From Bacillus sp. DTU_2020_1000418_1_SI_GHA_SEK_038 (lineage in GTDB: Bacteria; Bacillota; Bacilli; Bacillales; Cytobacillaceae), in the NCBI RefSeq assembly GCF_032341175.1, contig NZ_CP135435.1:4402001-4466000 (forward strand): 64,000 bases of DNA, in the 5' to 3' direction. The notes below the pieces were generated by a model. That model worked only from the letters and a program-made list of their open reading frames with translations, was not told the DNA's origin and did not search any database. Each line of letters opens with the position of its first letter. The first letter of the stretch is position 1. This document shows positions 26,321 through 34,911 of the stretch, piece by piece. The translations under genes and the position numbers were made by a program.

Positions 26321-28768
26321 CTATTGACGTGATTTTACTTTGCCTTTGTCCTTAATCTTGTCCCTGCTGAGTTTGAAGTTCAACGGGACTTCCTTTTTTA
26401 ACGGGGTGTCTGCTGAGGAACCGCCGACATGTACACCGTACTTTCCGTCAGCGGTAGCCCACTTGCCGTCAGCCCAGTTCGCAAGGTTGTCCGGTTCTTT
26501 CGGAATGAAGTAGGAGAACGGGTGATTGGAGTCAGCCTGATTAATCCGCAAAGTCACTCGCTTGCTCTCACCGGGCTCAAGATAAACCTTTTCGAAGTTA
26601 ACGAGTCGCTTGGCTGGCTGACCCGCCTCCTTTGGCAGGGTCAAATAGACCTGGGCGGTTTCTTTGCCGGCAACTCTACCGGTGTTCGTGACGGTGAAGG
26701 ACACGTCAATACCAGACAATGATCCTCCTGGGCCACCTCCTTCACCGCGAACCCTCTTCACCTTGAGGTTGCCATACTTAAAGGTCGTATACGACAGGCC
26801 GTACCCGAATGGGAAGACAGGCTTCACGTTATTAGCCTCGTACCAGCGGTAGCCCATCTCAATGCCCTCTTTGTACTGGGCAATTAGCTGGTCGGAACCA
26901 TCCCCGTACGGGCCAGGGCCACCTGGCTTGCCGGTTTTTTGACGAGTTCCAGGGAATTGCTCCTCGGTCGCAAAAGCAGCCTCACGTTCGGTGGCACCGA
27001 AAGTCATAGGCAACTTGCCGGATGGATTGACCTTTCCATATAGCAGGTTGGCGACGGCATTGCCATCCTCCATACCCGGATACCATGCTTGAAGGACTGC
27101 AGGAACCTTATCCAGCCACGGCATGAGTACCGTACCCGAAGTTTTCAAGACTACCACCGTTTTCTTTGCGTTGGCTTTCAAAACCGCGTCGATCAGAGGC
27201 TCCTGCTCTACCCAGTCCACTCGATCCGGGTTCTTGTCGAGATCGATACGCGGGAAGCCGAGTGTCTCGCGGTCCTTGGTCTCATGCGGGTTGTCGCCGA
27301 TCATGAGAAGCACAACGTCGGACTCAGCGGCAAGCTTAGCAGCAGCCATCGGGTCACGGCCATCATTGTACGTCACTGTGGTGCTATAGCCCAGCTCTTT
27401 GATCACATTCTCTAGGCCCTGTTTTGGCGTGACCGTATAAGAGGTCACTACGTTCTCGTTGTCGTCCCGAACGGAGCGCGGGGACATCTTGGCAATACCG
27501 GCGAACCACTCGACGCCGATCAGCGCGATTGACTTCGGCTTGCCGTCCAGTGGCAGGAAGCCGTCATTGTTCTTCAATAGCACAGAACCTTCCTCGGCCA
27601 TCATCCGTGCGCTAGCGCCATTGACCTTCAGATCGACAATCTCCGGTAGGAACTTGTTGAAAGGCTCATCCATGTGACCGTACTCAATCATTTTGATATA
27701 CCGTGGACGAAGTAGATTGTCAATGTCGTTCTCTGTCACCTGACCCGAGTCGAGGGCCATCTTGATCTTCTCTTGAGTGTAGTATTGTGGTGCCCAGTCG
27801 AGCTCGACATTCGTACCCGCCTTGATGGCAGCGACCGTGTCGTGAATCGCGCGACGGTCACTCATGACCCAACCGTCGAAGCCCCAGTTACGCCGCAGAG
27901 CATCTTGAAGCAATTCAGAACTGTCACAGGCATAAGTGCCGTTGACATCCGGGAATGAGCACATCACGGAGGCTGGGTCAGCATTCTTGACGGTCATCTC
28001 GAATGGGAGCATGTACAGCTCATTCATTGCCTTTGAGGGAGCCTGGACACCCATCGTCCACCGCTCGGTTTCCTGCTCGTTGCCAGCTAGATGCTTGAGT
28101 TGGGCCTGGACACCCTGTTTTTGGATGCCCTTGACCTGCTCGGTCGCCAGAGTACCAGTCAGGTATGGGTCCTCACTGAAGTACTCATAGTTCCGGCCAT
28201 TGTACGGGTGGCGCACGAGGTTCATGCCCGGTCCCAGCATCACATGATGCGCGAAGGCACGTGTCTCCGCGCCGAGGATTCGACCGGCCTCATAGTTCAG
28301 CGCTCGGTTGAAGGTCGCGGCCATAGCCACGGTGGACGGCAGGCCCGTCGCAACTGGGTCATTGCCACACGATCCGCCCTTCACACCCGTACCACCGTTG
28401 GTCATGCGGACTGTGGGGATACCCAGTTCCTCGATTCCACGGATCTGCCGGCCGGTGTCCTGAAACTCACACCCGGGCAGGGTACCCTGAGGTGGGAATA
28501 CGCCGCTCATATACTTGTTACTACCGCCCCTTTTGATGACCACCGTCTCACCTTTGTCGTTCTCATTGAAGCGTGAGATGGCAATTTGCTGGATCTTCTG
28601 TTCCATCGTCATCGCATCGAGAAGCAGCTTGGTGCGCTCCTCAGCAGAGAGCTTGGTGTTCATCCAGGGCTTGGTCCCTTCCGCTCTAACGATCATCGCA
28701 TTAGTAGGCATTACTAACGTAGATATGAAGAGTATTGATGTCAATAAAATTGGAATCATTCTTTTCAT
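26321..28768 (-). CDS. Secreted GH3 family glycoside hydrolase (copy 2)
   Basis: 815 residues, paralogue of the GH3 at 20368-22857 with the same signal peptide style (cut near TNA), catalytic motifs (GFDGWVMSDRRAIHD, PHETKDRETLGFP, RHPYNGRNYEYFSEDP) and C-terminal fibronectin III domain. The tail is shorter and lacks the Asn/Gly-rich run. The ATG at 28768 has AGGGAGA upstream, nearly identical to copy 1. GC-rich core, AT-rich signal region. It sits in a different att-bounded block from copy 1, with dbpA between, so the pair is either a duplication through the att-like sites or two related acquisitions. Confidence 0.93.
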   Translation of the reverse strand: MKRMIPILLTSILFISTLVMPTNAMIVRAEGTKPWMNTKLSAEERTKLLLDAMTMEQKIQQIAISRFNENDKGETVVIKRGGSNKYMSGVFPPQGTLPGCEFQDTGRQIRGIEELGIPTVRMTNGGTGVKGGSCGNDPVATGLPSTVAMAATFNRALNYEAGRILGAETRAFAHHVMLGPGMNLVRHPYNGRNYEYFSEDPYLTGTLATEQVKGIQKQGVQAQLKHLAGNEQETERWTMGVQAPSKAMNELYMLPFEMTVKNADPASVMCSFPDVNGTYACDSSELLQDALRRNWGFDGWVMSDRRAIHDTVAAIKAGTNVELDWAPQYYTQEKIKMALDSGQVTENDIDNLLRPRYIKMIEYGHMDEPFNKFLPEIVDLKVNGASARMMAEEGSVLLKNNDGFLPLDGKPKSIALIGVEWFAGIAKMSPRSVRDDNENVVTSYTVTPKQGLENVIKELGYSTTVTYNDGRDPMAAAKLAAESDVVLLMIGDNPHETKDRETLGFPRIDLDKNPDRVDWVEQEPLIDAVLKANAKKTVVVLKTSGTVLMPWLDKVPAVLQAWYPGMEDGNAVANLLYGKVNPSGKLPMTFGATEREAAFATEEQFPGTRQKTGKPGGPGPYGDGSDQLIAQYKEGIEMGYRWYEANNVKPVFPFGYGLSYTTFKYGNLKVKRVRGEGGGPGGSLSGIDVSFTVTNTGRVAGKETAQVYLTLPKEAGQPAKRLVNFEKVYLEPGESKRVTLRINQADSNHPFSYFIPKEPDNLANWADGKWATADGKYGVHVGGSSADTPLKKEVPLNFKLSRDKIKDKGKVKSRQ

Positions 28769-29155
28769 CTTAAAATCTCCCTTACATCTAGTTGTCTATT
28801 GAAACAATGCATTTCATCTTAGTATCCCCCTAATAACTTTTTGTCTATTCGTGTCGTGTCATAGTAGTCTTCAATGACTACTCTTAAGAAACCTCATTTA
28901 TTTATGGTACGGTTCACCTTACCTATTTAAGCAGCAGTTTTGGCTCATTATTTTAAAAAAAGTAAACTCAAGAAGACACTAGCCCAAGTTCGATAAGGAA
29001 TATAAGTTGGTAGGTCGATTTTATGTGGATTAGATTAAGAGGGGAATCAATCCTTTTTTATTTTCTACCATCTATTTAAAGTATTTTGACTTTTAAAAAT
29101 ATCCATTAATGTTTAAACTAGGAAGTAGGGAATTCGATAAGGGGAGGTTTTAGCA
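28769..29155. other. Intergenic region containing att-like site 2
   Basis: 387 AT-rich bases between divergent GH3 copy 2 and the AIPR gene, containing att-like site 2 at 28898-28918. Promoters for both directions must lie here. GGGGAGG just before 29156 is a strong ribosome site for the AIPR gene. Nothing else seen. Confidence 0.6.
28898..28918 (-). repeat. rlmH-end-like attachment site 2
   Basis: Minus strand: GGT GAA CCG TAC CAT AAA TAA, encoding G-E-P-Y-H-K-stop; 19 of 21 bases match the rlmH end and both differences are silent (GGT for GGG, TAA for TAG). It shares 20 consecutive bases with site 3. Confidence 0.85.
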
Positions 29156-30601
29156 ATGCCAGTTGTTTTAAAGAGATTTGAAGAAACTGAAAAGGATTTT
29201 ATACTTAGACTGAGAAATGACCAAACTACAGTAATGTTTGACCCCCACTATTTACACGAGCACTTATTAAAATACGGTGTAATGCCGAAAGTAGAGGAAT
29301 GGAAGTATCCATTAATTTATTCCGCTTTTATACACGTAATGGAGTTAGGTCTTGGAGACGATACCCTAATACCAATGAAGAAAAATCCTCGTGAACAGAA
29401 TATAAAATCTACACCATCCCGTAGAATAGCTCGAAGTCTTAAAAATACTGACATAGCTGAAGATGAAAGACCACATAATAAGTCTTTTTACTTATTAAAT
29501 AGAGGAATTGTGCTAGTTGCTCATAAAATAAAATTTATAGATAATGTTATTTTCATTGGTGAGGATGAAGTAATTCCCAATGTAATTGAAATTATTATGG
29601 ATAAAGAAAATGAAGGTAATATTGATGGGGGACATACTTATAAAATCATTAAGGATACCGTTATGAATATTAAAAAAAATGAAGACTTCCTTGATGCATA
29701 TGTTCGCTTTGAAATTACAGTTAATTTCCATGGTGTTTCTCGGCTTGCGGAAGCACGGAATACCTCAGCCCAAGTTTTATCAAGATCAATTGTAAACTTA
29801 CAGGGTGGTTTTGATATCTTAAAAGAACTAATATCTGAATTACCCTTCCATGATAGAGTAGCTTATAAACAATTCGAAAAGCATGAAGAAGGCTTAAAAA
29901 TGATTCCTGTGGAGAATATTATTCGTTTATTAGATTTATTTAATTTGGAAAAAAACCCAAAGTATTCAACACTATCTAAATTTAGCAGGCGCCCTTCAAT
30001 TCCACAAATGAAATGGGCCTCTGGTGCAGAGCAAATTATAAAATCATACGTTACTGAAATTGAGACTGCAGCTGAAGAAGAGCGTGATTCTGAATATGTT
30101 AAAATGGAACAAATAATTCCTGACATTTTCAGTATATATAGTTATTTGGAGAAAAATATCCCGGAAATATACAATAAAGTAGGCTCGGGCAATTCTACAG
30201 GTGGTGGAAATTATGCTCTAATTAGTTTTTCTAAATCTGATAAAAAGGTTCTATTCGACTCTTATCGAAATATTACTACATTTTCTAATGGCAATCTTAT
30301 TGATGAGAATGGGATGAAGTATGATGTGCCTGGCGGTTTAATTCAGCCAATTATTGGCTCTTTACGAATGTTAGTTATGAAAAAAGATGACGGACAATAC
30401 GAATGGATTAACGGTTTTGATCCAAATAATCATCAAGAATTAGAAGAAATTGTTCAACCATTAGTTAGTTATGTAGTTACTAAAGCTCGTGAAGAAACTC
30501 CTGATAAAGTTGCTAAGAGTAATGAACATTGGAATTATTGTTTAATGACTATAGACCAAACAAAAAGCTTTATAGAGGGAAACAATAAAAATGATAAATA
30601 A
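29156..30601 (+). CDS. AIPR-like (abortive infection phage resistance) protein
   Basis: 481 residues. The middle has the pattern of AIPR proteins: a hydrophobic block with NRGI (FYLLNRGIVLVAHKIKF), then a G-N-I-D-GGHT segment in place of the usual VNGxQT, then EARNTSAQV in place of the tNsQ motif. No transmembrane segments. The family is known from phage-abortive systems and is often paired with nucleases. The start ATG has GGGGAGG upstream; its end overlaps the Mrr-type nuclease gene by 11 bases, so the two are made together. Base composition is AT-rich. Family assignment is by motif pattern only. Confidence 0.62.
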   Translation: MPVVLKRFEETEKDFILRLRNDQTTVMFDPHYLHEHLLKYGVMPKVEEWKYPLIYSAFIHVMELGLGDDTLIPMKKNPREQNIKSTPSRRIARSLKNTDIAEDERPHNKSFYLLNRGIVLVAHKIKFIDNVIFIGEDEVIPNVIEIIMDKENEGNIDGGHTYKIIKDTVMNIKKNEDFLDAYVRFEITVNFHGVSRLAEARNTSAQVLSRSIVNLQGGFDILKELISELPFHDRVAYKQFEKHEEGLKMIPVENIIRLLDLFNLEKNPKYSTLSKFSRRPSIPQMKWASGAEQIIKSYVTEIETAAEEERDSEYVKMEQIIPDIFSIYSYLEKNIPEIYNKVGSGNSTGGGNYALISFSKSDKKVLFDSYRNITTFSNGNLIDENGMKYDVPGGLIQPIIGSLRMLVMKKDDGQYEWINGFDPNNHQELEEIVQPLVSYVVTKAREETPDKVAKSNEHWNYCLMTIDQTKSFIEGNNKNDK

Positions 30602-31421
30602 TTTTTTTAGTGAAATTTTGTTATCAACACTTAACACTGTAAATAATGGAAGTTTCACTAAAGATTTATTACTAGATAAACTTAAAGCGGATTTTGATTA
30701 TGAAATTGAAGATTATGATATTAGCCCAATTCTAGAAAAATGTATTGAAAAAAGGGCAATCAAAACTTTGTCCAATGGGATATTTGTTCTAACTGAGATT
30801 GGTCTCCTTCTTTTAGATAGACCAGATTCTGCCTATCAAAGCCTATGGAATATTTCTTATTTAGAAAATCTTGAAGATTACGCTTTACCTAAAGGTAATC
30901 CATTTGAAAAAAAACATGTTGAGTCTTTAAATGATCTTAATGAAGCCTACAGCACTTACTTAACAAATCTTAAAAAGTATATTAAGCACCTTCTGATAAG
31001 TATGAATGAATATAAATTTGAAGAATTTGTTATTAATATACTTATAGTTTCAGGCGAAGCACCGTTTGGTGAAGTAACAAAAAAAAGTGGTGACGGTGGA
31101 ATAGATGGTTATCTTTATAGGACACGATTAAAACAAGGTGCTATGCCAGTTCAAGCAAAATGCTATGAGGAAAGTATTCTAATTAGTGTAAACGATATTA
31201 GGGATTTTATTGGTTCTATGCATCAAAGTCATAAAAATGGCTCTTATTTTGTTACAACATCAACTTTTACCAATAAAGCAATTGAAAAGGCGAAAGAACA
31301 TGGAATCATTTTATTAAATGGAAACCAACTAGTTGATTTGATAATTGAGTTCAGAATTGGATTAGAACCTAAACATAATTTAGATTTTCTAATATCACCT
31401 GTCTTAGTAACTTTCGAATAG
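30591..31421 (+). CDS. Mrr-type restriction endonuclease
   Basis: 276 residues: an N-terminal winged helix of about 80 residues (FFSEILLSTLNTVNNGSFTKDLLLDKL ... GIFVLTEIGLLLL), as in Mrr, then a PD-(D/E)xK nuclease domain. KFEEFVINIL, SGDGGIDG (catalytic Asp) and VQAKCY (the QxK variant) are followed by FVTTSTFTNKAIEKA and GIILLNGNQLVDLI. Mrr-like enzymes cut modified or foreign DNA. Coupled to the AIPR-like gene by an 11-base overlap. It is the cassette slot immediately next to rlmH, converging with it. Confidence 0.88.
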   Translation: MINNFFSEILLSTLNTVNNGSFTKDLLLDKLKADFDYEIEDYDISPILEKCIEKRAIKTLSNGIFVLTEIGLLLLDRPDSAYQSLWNISYLENLEDYALPKGNPFEKKHVESLNDLNEAYSTYLTNLKKYIKHLLISMNEYKFEEFVINILIVSGEAPFGEVTKKSGDGGIDGYLYRTRLKQGAMPVQAKCYEESILISVNDIRDFIGSMHQSHKNGSYFVTTSTFTNKAIEKAKEHGIILLNGNQLVDLIIEFRIGLEPKHNLDFLISPVLVTFE

Positions 31422-31494
31422 AACGAACTACCTGCCAAATAAAATTTTGGCAGGTATATTTTTAATAAAAACATTCTATAATCAACTATTAACA

Positions 31495-31565
31495 TGCCTA
31501 TCACTCCTCAAATATTGTCGATGTAGTTCCCATAAAAGGTCATGGAATTAGTGGTGACAAGCACT
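31495..31565. repeat. Dispersed palindromic repeat, family A copy 2
   Basis: Diverged copy of the element at 8165-8226: TGCCTATCACTCC...TGTCGATG on the left and GTGGTGACAAGCACT on the right. It lies between the Mrr gene and rlmH, inside the first cassette. Confidence 0.5.
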
Positions 31566-31663
31566 AAAATTCGGGCTATGGAAACCAAATCACTTCGTCT
31601 ATTCCACCCATATAGCCAACACACATCTAATTAAGGAGCTTTACAAATTCTAAAAAACCGCCT

Positions 31664-31684
31664 CTATTTATGGTACGGTTCCCC
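31664..31684 (-). repeat. rlmH-end attachment site 1 (in rlmH)
   Basis: The last seven codons of rlmH: GGG GAA CCG TAC CAT AAA TAG (G-E-P-Y-H-K-stop). The AACCG of this site can pair with a CGGTT downstream, before a T-run (31652-31680), so the site also contributes to the gene's terminator. Reference copy for the five sites to the left. Confidence 0.85.
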
Positions 31685-32143
31685 CCGATTTATCCGAAAA
31701 GCCCGATAAACCTGCTCCACCAAAATCAGCCTCATCAACTGATGCGGAAATGTCATCTTCGAAAAACTCAATTTTTCATCAGCCCGCTTCAACACATCCT
31801 CACTCAGCCCAAGCGATCCGCCAATTACAAACGCGACCTTACTCTTTCCATATGTAGCAAGCTTGTCTAACGTATCAGCCAGCTCCTCAGATGATTTCAT
31901 TTTCCCTTCAATTGCAAGAGCAATCACATGGGCATCCGGATTAATTTTGGCCAGAATCCGCTCGCCTTCCTTTTGCTTCACCTGCAGCATTTCAGTGTCA
32001 CTCAACTCTTCTGGTGCCTTTTCATCTGGAACTTCAATAATATCCATTTTGGCATAAGCAGATAATCGCTTTAGATATTCATCGATCCCCTGTTTTAAAT
32101 ACTTCTCTTTTAATTTTCCAACGGTAATTATTGAGATATTCAC
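31664..32143 (-). CDS. rlmH: 23S rRNA pseudouridine-1915 N3-methyltransferase
   Basis: 159 residues, the exact family length, from [26 protein letters not shown] through [55 protein letters not shown]. This SPOUT/RlmH enzyme uses SAM to methylate m3-pseudouridine 1915 in 23S rRNA helix 69. The GGSLG and late QVYRA segments form the trefoil-knot cofactor site. The 3' end is the known integration target for SCC elements in staphylococci, and the copies of it to the left suggest the same here. Confidence 0.97.
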   Translation of the reverse strand: MNISIITVGKLKEKYLKQGIDEYLKRLSAYAKMDIIEVPDEKAPEELSDTEMLQVKQKEGERILAKINPDAHVIALAIEGKMKSSEELADTLDKLATYGKSKVAFVIGGSLGLSEDVLKRADEKLSFSKMTFPHQLMRLILVEQVYRAFRINRGEPYHK

Positions 32144-32163
32144 AAGTCATCCTCACTTTACAA

Positions 32164-32554
32164 ACAAGATATCCACAAGAGTTATCCACATATCCACATT
32201 TTCTATCCACATATTGTGTGGGATCATTCGTTCGCCACAAGATATATTGCCTGATTTCGACAATATTCACAGGGTGTTGATAACTTTTCATCGTCTGAAA
32301 TTTTCATTAACATCGGAAAGGTCTCATACTCATCAACGATTGTATCTATTGCTATATCAACATGTTCGTCACAGCTGTATATGATTTGCTCGTTTTCTTT
32401 CATGCTCATTCCACCTAGTTTCTAAAATTGTATTGTGGATAATTTAAAATCCACACCGTTTTTCAGTTATCCACATTTCATCTTAACAAAACAAAAACAA
32501 ATGTGAAAGCACCCACATTTTTTATATAGCCAGTTCTGCAAAAAGTTATTCACA
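32164..32554. promoter_or_regulatory. DnaA-box cluster around the yyzF-like gene
   Basis: Perfect TTATCCACA at 32182-32190 and 32467-32475, perfect on the other strand (TGTGGATAA) at 32434-32442, one-mismatch TTATTCACA at 32546-32554, plus partial TATCCACAT at 32191 and 32204. Density is far above chance in an AT-rich genome. Could titrate DnaA about 30 kb from the expected origin, or regulate the small gene inside the cluster. Confidence 0.6.
32224..32403 (-). CDS. CxxH/CxxC small protein
   Basis: About 59 residues, MKENEQIIYSCDEHVDIAID ... LSTPCEYCRNQAIYLVANE. The CDEH and CEYC pairs look like one zinc-binding site; this is the conserved Bacillus CxxH/CxxC (YyzF-like) protein found beside rlmH. 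Start ATG 32403, since AGGTGG is seven bases before it; the ATG two codons upstream is too close to that site. Function unknown. Confidence 0.85.
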   Translation of the reverse strand: MKENEQIIYSCDEHVDIAIDTIVDEYETFPMLMKISDDEKLSTPCEYCRNQAIYLVANE

Positions 32555-32578
32555 GTTTAAGCCTTTTCCATTCAAATT

Positions 32579-32612
32579 CAAAAAAACAGGAGAGCTCCAT
32601 TCGCTCCCCTGT
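32579..32612 (-). terminator. Terminator of the HtrA-type protease gene
   Basis: Minus strand ACAGGGGAGC-GAATG-GAGCTCTCCTGTTTTTTT: stem of about ten pairs with one or two mismatches, and a T-run. Confidence 0.85.
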
Positions 32613-32632
32613 CTCATTTCCTATTCACTTAT

Positions 32633-33871
32633 TTAAAACGTTTCCCCGCTCAATTTCACCGTTACTTCCTGAAGCTTTCCATCGCGGTAGAATTTCACTT
32701 TCATTTGGTCGCCGACTTTCTTTTTATTGTAAAGGTGCTTTCGAAGGTCTACAACATCTTTAATTTGTTCCCCATCCATTTCAACAATGACATCAAGCTC
32801 TTGTAATCCCGCTTGTGCTGCTGGTGAGTTTGGCACTACCTGTCTTAAAGCAACGCCATAATTTACATCTCTTGGCAGCTTTAATGCCTCCTGCTGATAG
32901 TAGGATGGGATTTCGTTAACGGATTTTAAATCTACACCCATGTATGGTCTTTTGACATCGCCGAATTTTTCAAGATCATTAATAATCGGAAGTGCAGAAT
33001 TGATTGGGATGGCTAAGCCAATTCCTTCAACCGCGCTCTGAGCAATTTTCATCGAGTTGATTCCAATAACCTGACCTTTAATATTGACTAAAGCCCCACC
33101 ACTGTTACCAGGGTTGATCGCTGCATCTGTTTGCAATACTTCCGCATTCCAGTCAATGACTCCATCTCTGTTAATATCCACTGGTATTGTCCGCTCTAAT
33201 CCAGAGATAATTCCTTGTGTCACTGAACCTGAGAAGGTTGGACCAAGTGGATTTCCAATGGCGATTACCGGTTCTCCCGCTTTTAAAGTATCGGAATTTC
33301 CGAACTCGGCAATGGCTTTCACGTCCTTCGCATCAATTTCCAGAACAGCAAGATCCGTCCAAATATCACTTCCTCGGAGCTCAGCTGGAATTTTCGTCCC
33401 ATCTGCTAGCGTAACCTCTATCTTACTAGCATCCTCCACTACATGATGATTCGTGACAACAAAAGCTTTATTTCCGGCCTTTTTATAAATGACGCCTGAT
33501 CCTGTCCCCGCGGGCTCTTCTACATTTCCGCCGTTTGCGCCTTCATTCCAGAAGCTTGTTGATTGAATATTGGATACTCCAACAACCGCATCACCTGCTT
33601 TATCTACCGCTTTCGTTACGTCTGAAACCACATTCAGAGAAACATTTTCAGTAGGAATATTTGCGTTATTATTATTGGCAGCACTCTCTTCTAACTGCTC
33701 GTCTGGCTGTATAGAATAAGGCAAAACATTCAACTCAGCAAATTTCGGGATGGCAATAATCACAAGAATGGCACCTAGAATTGCTCCAACAAGGCTCGCT
33801 AGAAAATAACCGCCCCTATTTCCCTTTTGCTTCTTATACTGGTTTTGATAATCTTGATCATAGTAACCCAC
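32633..33871 (-). CDS. htrC: Membrane-anchored HtrA-like serine protease (YyxA/YycK)
   Basis: About 412 residues: a basic cytoplasmic N-terminus, one membrane helix (FLASLVGAILGAILVIIAI), a Ser/Asn linker, a trypsin-like domain with His (VVTNHHVV), Asp (TDLAVLEID) and Ser (NPGNSGGALVN) all present, and a C-terminal PDZ domain (YGVALRQVVPNSPAAQAGLQELDVIVEMDGE). The protease faces outward and acts in envelope protein quality control. GTG 33871 is favoured as the start because AAAGGA lies about eight bases ahead; a longer frame runs to 33919. Located after walJ, as in B. subtilis, but behind its own terminator region. Confidence 0.9.
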   Translation of the reverse strand: MGYYDQDYQNQYKKQKGNRGGYFLASLVGAILGAILVIIAIPKFAELNVLPYSIQPDEQLEESAANNNNANIPTENVSLNVVSDVTKAVDKAGDAVVGVSNIQSTSFWNEGANGGNVEEPAGTGSGVIYKKAGNKAFVVTNHHVVEDASKIEVTLADGTKIPAELRGSDIWTDLAVLEIDAKDVKAIAEFGNSDTLKAGEPVIAIGNPLGPTFSGSVTQGIISGLERTIPVDINRDGVIDWNAEVLQTDAAINPGNSGGALVNIKGQVIGINSMKIAQSAVEGIGLAIPINSALPIINDLEKFGDVKRPYMGVDLKSVNEIPSYYQQEALKLPRDVNYGVALRQVVPNSPAAQAGLQELDVIVEMDGEQIKDVVDLRKHLYNKKKVGDQMKVKFYRDGKLQEVTVKLSGETF

Positions 33872-34063
33872 ACCGGACCATTCCTTTCTTTTTTCATTTA
33901 GAAACTTAGTACTATACAAAAGGTAGTTAAATATAAGTGCTAAATTCTATTCTTCCACCTTAATTATTATTATACTCACACCTTTTTGAGAATCTATTGA
34001 AACACTGGCCAAATAAGCAATCTTACGACTTTGTTCATAAGTTAGAACCAAATTTTTAACAAT

Positions 34064-34108
34064 AAAAAAAAGGAATGAAAGGCCATCAAAAAAGGCTCCT
34101 CATTCCTA
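34064..34108 (-). terminator. Terminator of the wal operon
   Basis: Minus strand AGGAATGAGGAGCC ... GGCCTTTCATTCCTTTTTTTT, shortly after the walJ stop: a long stem with a T-run. Confidence 0.9.
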
Positions 34109-34116
34109 ATAAACTT

Positions 34117-34905
34117 TTACACTGCCGTCAGTGCTGTCGGCGTCTTTGGATCTGTATCATAAAGCTCAAACTGCTCTCCTACAATAATGCCTCTGCTTTC
34201 AAGCGTCTGTGATACTGACATTCTTGCTAGTTCCTTAATATTATTATCTTGGCTTAAGTGTGCCAGGTAAAAGCGCTTTGTCCGATCACCGGCCACTTCA
34301 CTCATCGCAATCGCCGCATCCTCATTGGATACATGTCCAACATCGCTGAGAATTCGCCTTTTAATACTCCATGGATAGCGGCCCATTCGCAGCATTTGGA
34401 CATCGTGATTGCTTTCAAACACATAAGCGTCCGCGTTCGATATAAGCCCCTTCATCCGATCACTGACATATCCTGTGTCCGTAATCAAAACGAGTTTTTT
34501 CCCTGAATGATGGAACACATAGAACATCGGATCTGCAGCATCATGTGAAACACCAAAGGACTCAATATCTAACGAGCCAAATGATTTAACAGTCTCCATG
34601 GAAAAAGTAAACTTCTGCTCTACAGGGACTTGTCCAATTAATCCATCCATCGCATTCCATGTTTTTTCATTGGCATAGATAGGTAATTTATACTTTCTTG
34701 CGAGTATCCCGACACCTTTAATATGATCACTATGTTCATGCGTCACTAAGATGCCAGAGAGCTTCCCCATATCCCGGTCAATCTTTTGAAACAAGGCTTC
34801 CATTTGCTTTCCGCTCAAGCCCGCATCGACAAGAAACGAATGATCCTCAGTCTCGACAAAGATTGCATTCCCCGTACTTCCACTCGCGAGTACGCTGAAT
34901 CGCAT
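34117..34905 (-). CDS. walJ: Metallo-beta-lactamase-fold exonuclease-like protein WalJ
   Basis: 262 residues, MBL fold with the metal site [12 protein letters not shown] (residues about 55-66), further HDAADP and the late [10 protein letters not shown]. In Bacillus WalJ (YycJ) is part of the walRKHIJ operon and has DNA exonuclease activity implicated in mismatch repair and in coordinating replication with division. Seven bases downstream of walI; last gene of the operon before the terminator. Confidence 0.95.
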   Translation of the reverse strand: MRFSVLASGSTGNAIFVETEDHSFLVDAGLSGKQMEALFQKIDRDMGKLSGILVTHEHSDHIKGVGILARKYKLPIYANEKTWNAMDGLIGQVPVEQKFTFSMETVKSFGSLDIESFGVSHDAADPMFYVFHHSGKKLVLITDTGYVSDRMKGLISNADAYVFESNHDVQMLRMGRYPWSIKRRILSDVGHVSNEDAAIAMSEVAGDRTKRFYLAHLSQDNNIKELARMSVSQTLESRGIIVGEQFELYDTDPKTPTALTAV

Positions 34906-34911
34906 ATTCTC

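Larger units (their letters stand above)
16945..31684. mobile_element. SCC-like composite island of tandem cassettes at the 3' end of rlmH
   Basis: About 14.7 kb bounded by rlmH-end-like sites and subdivided by four more, all in the same orientation: 31664, 28898, 24173, 23212, 18306, 16945. Blocks between them hold AIPR+Mrr; dbpA+GH3; a staygreen homologue; GH3+beta-helix lipoprotein; and a TerD protein. GC content jumps between blocks: the GH3 and beta-helix genes are visibly GC-rich, the AIPR/Mrr and TerD genes AT-rich. Staphylococcal SCC elements insert at these same codons of rlmH and leave such direct repeats. No ccr or other recombinase gene lies in the window, so mobility in its present form is inferred, possibly supplied in trans. 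Confidence 0.75.

Noticed and set aside
16945..31684. CRISPR array or integron attC sites as explanation for the repeats
   Set aside because: Spacing is irregular (1-5 kb), the sequence is a coding end of rlmH, and no integrase or Cas gene is present; the SCC-type explanation fits better.
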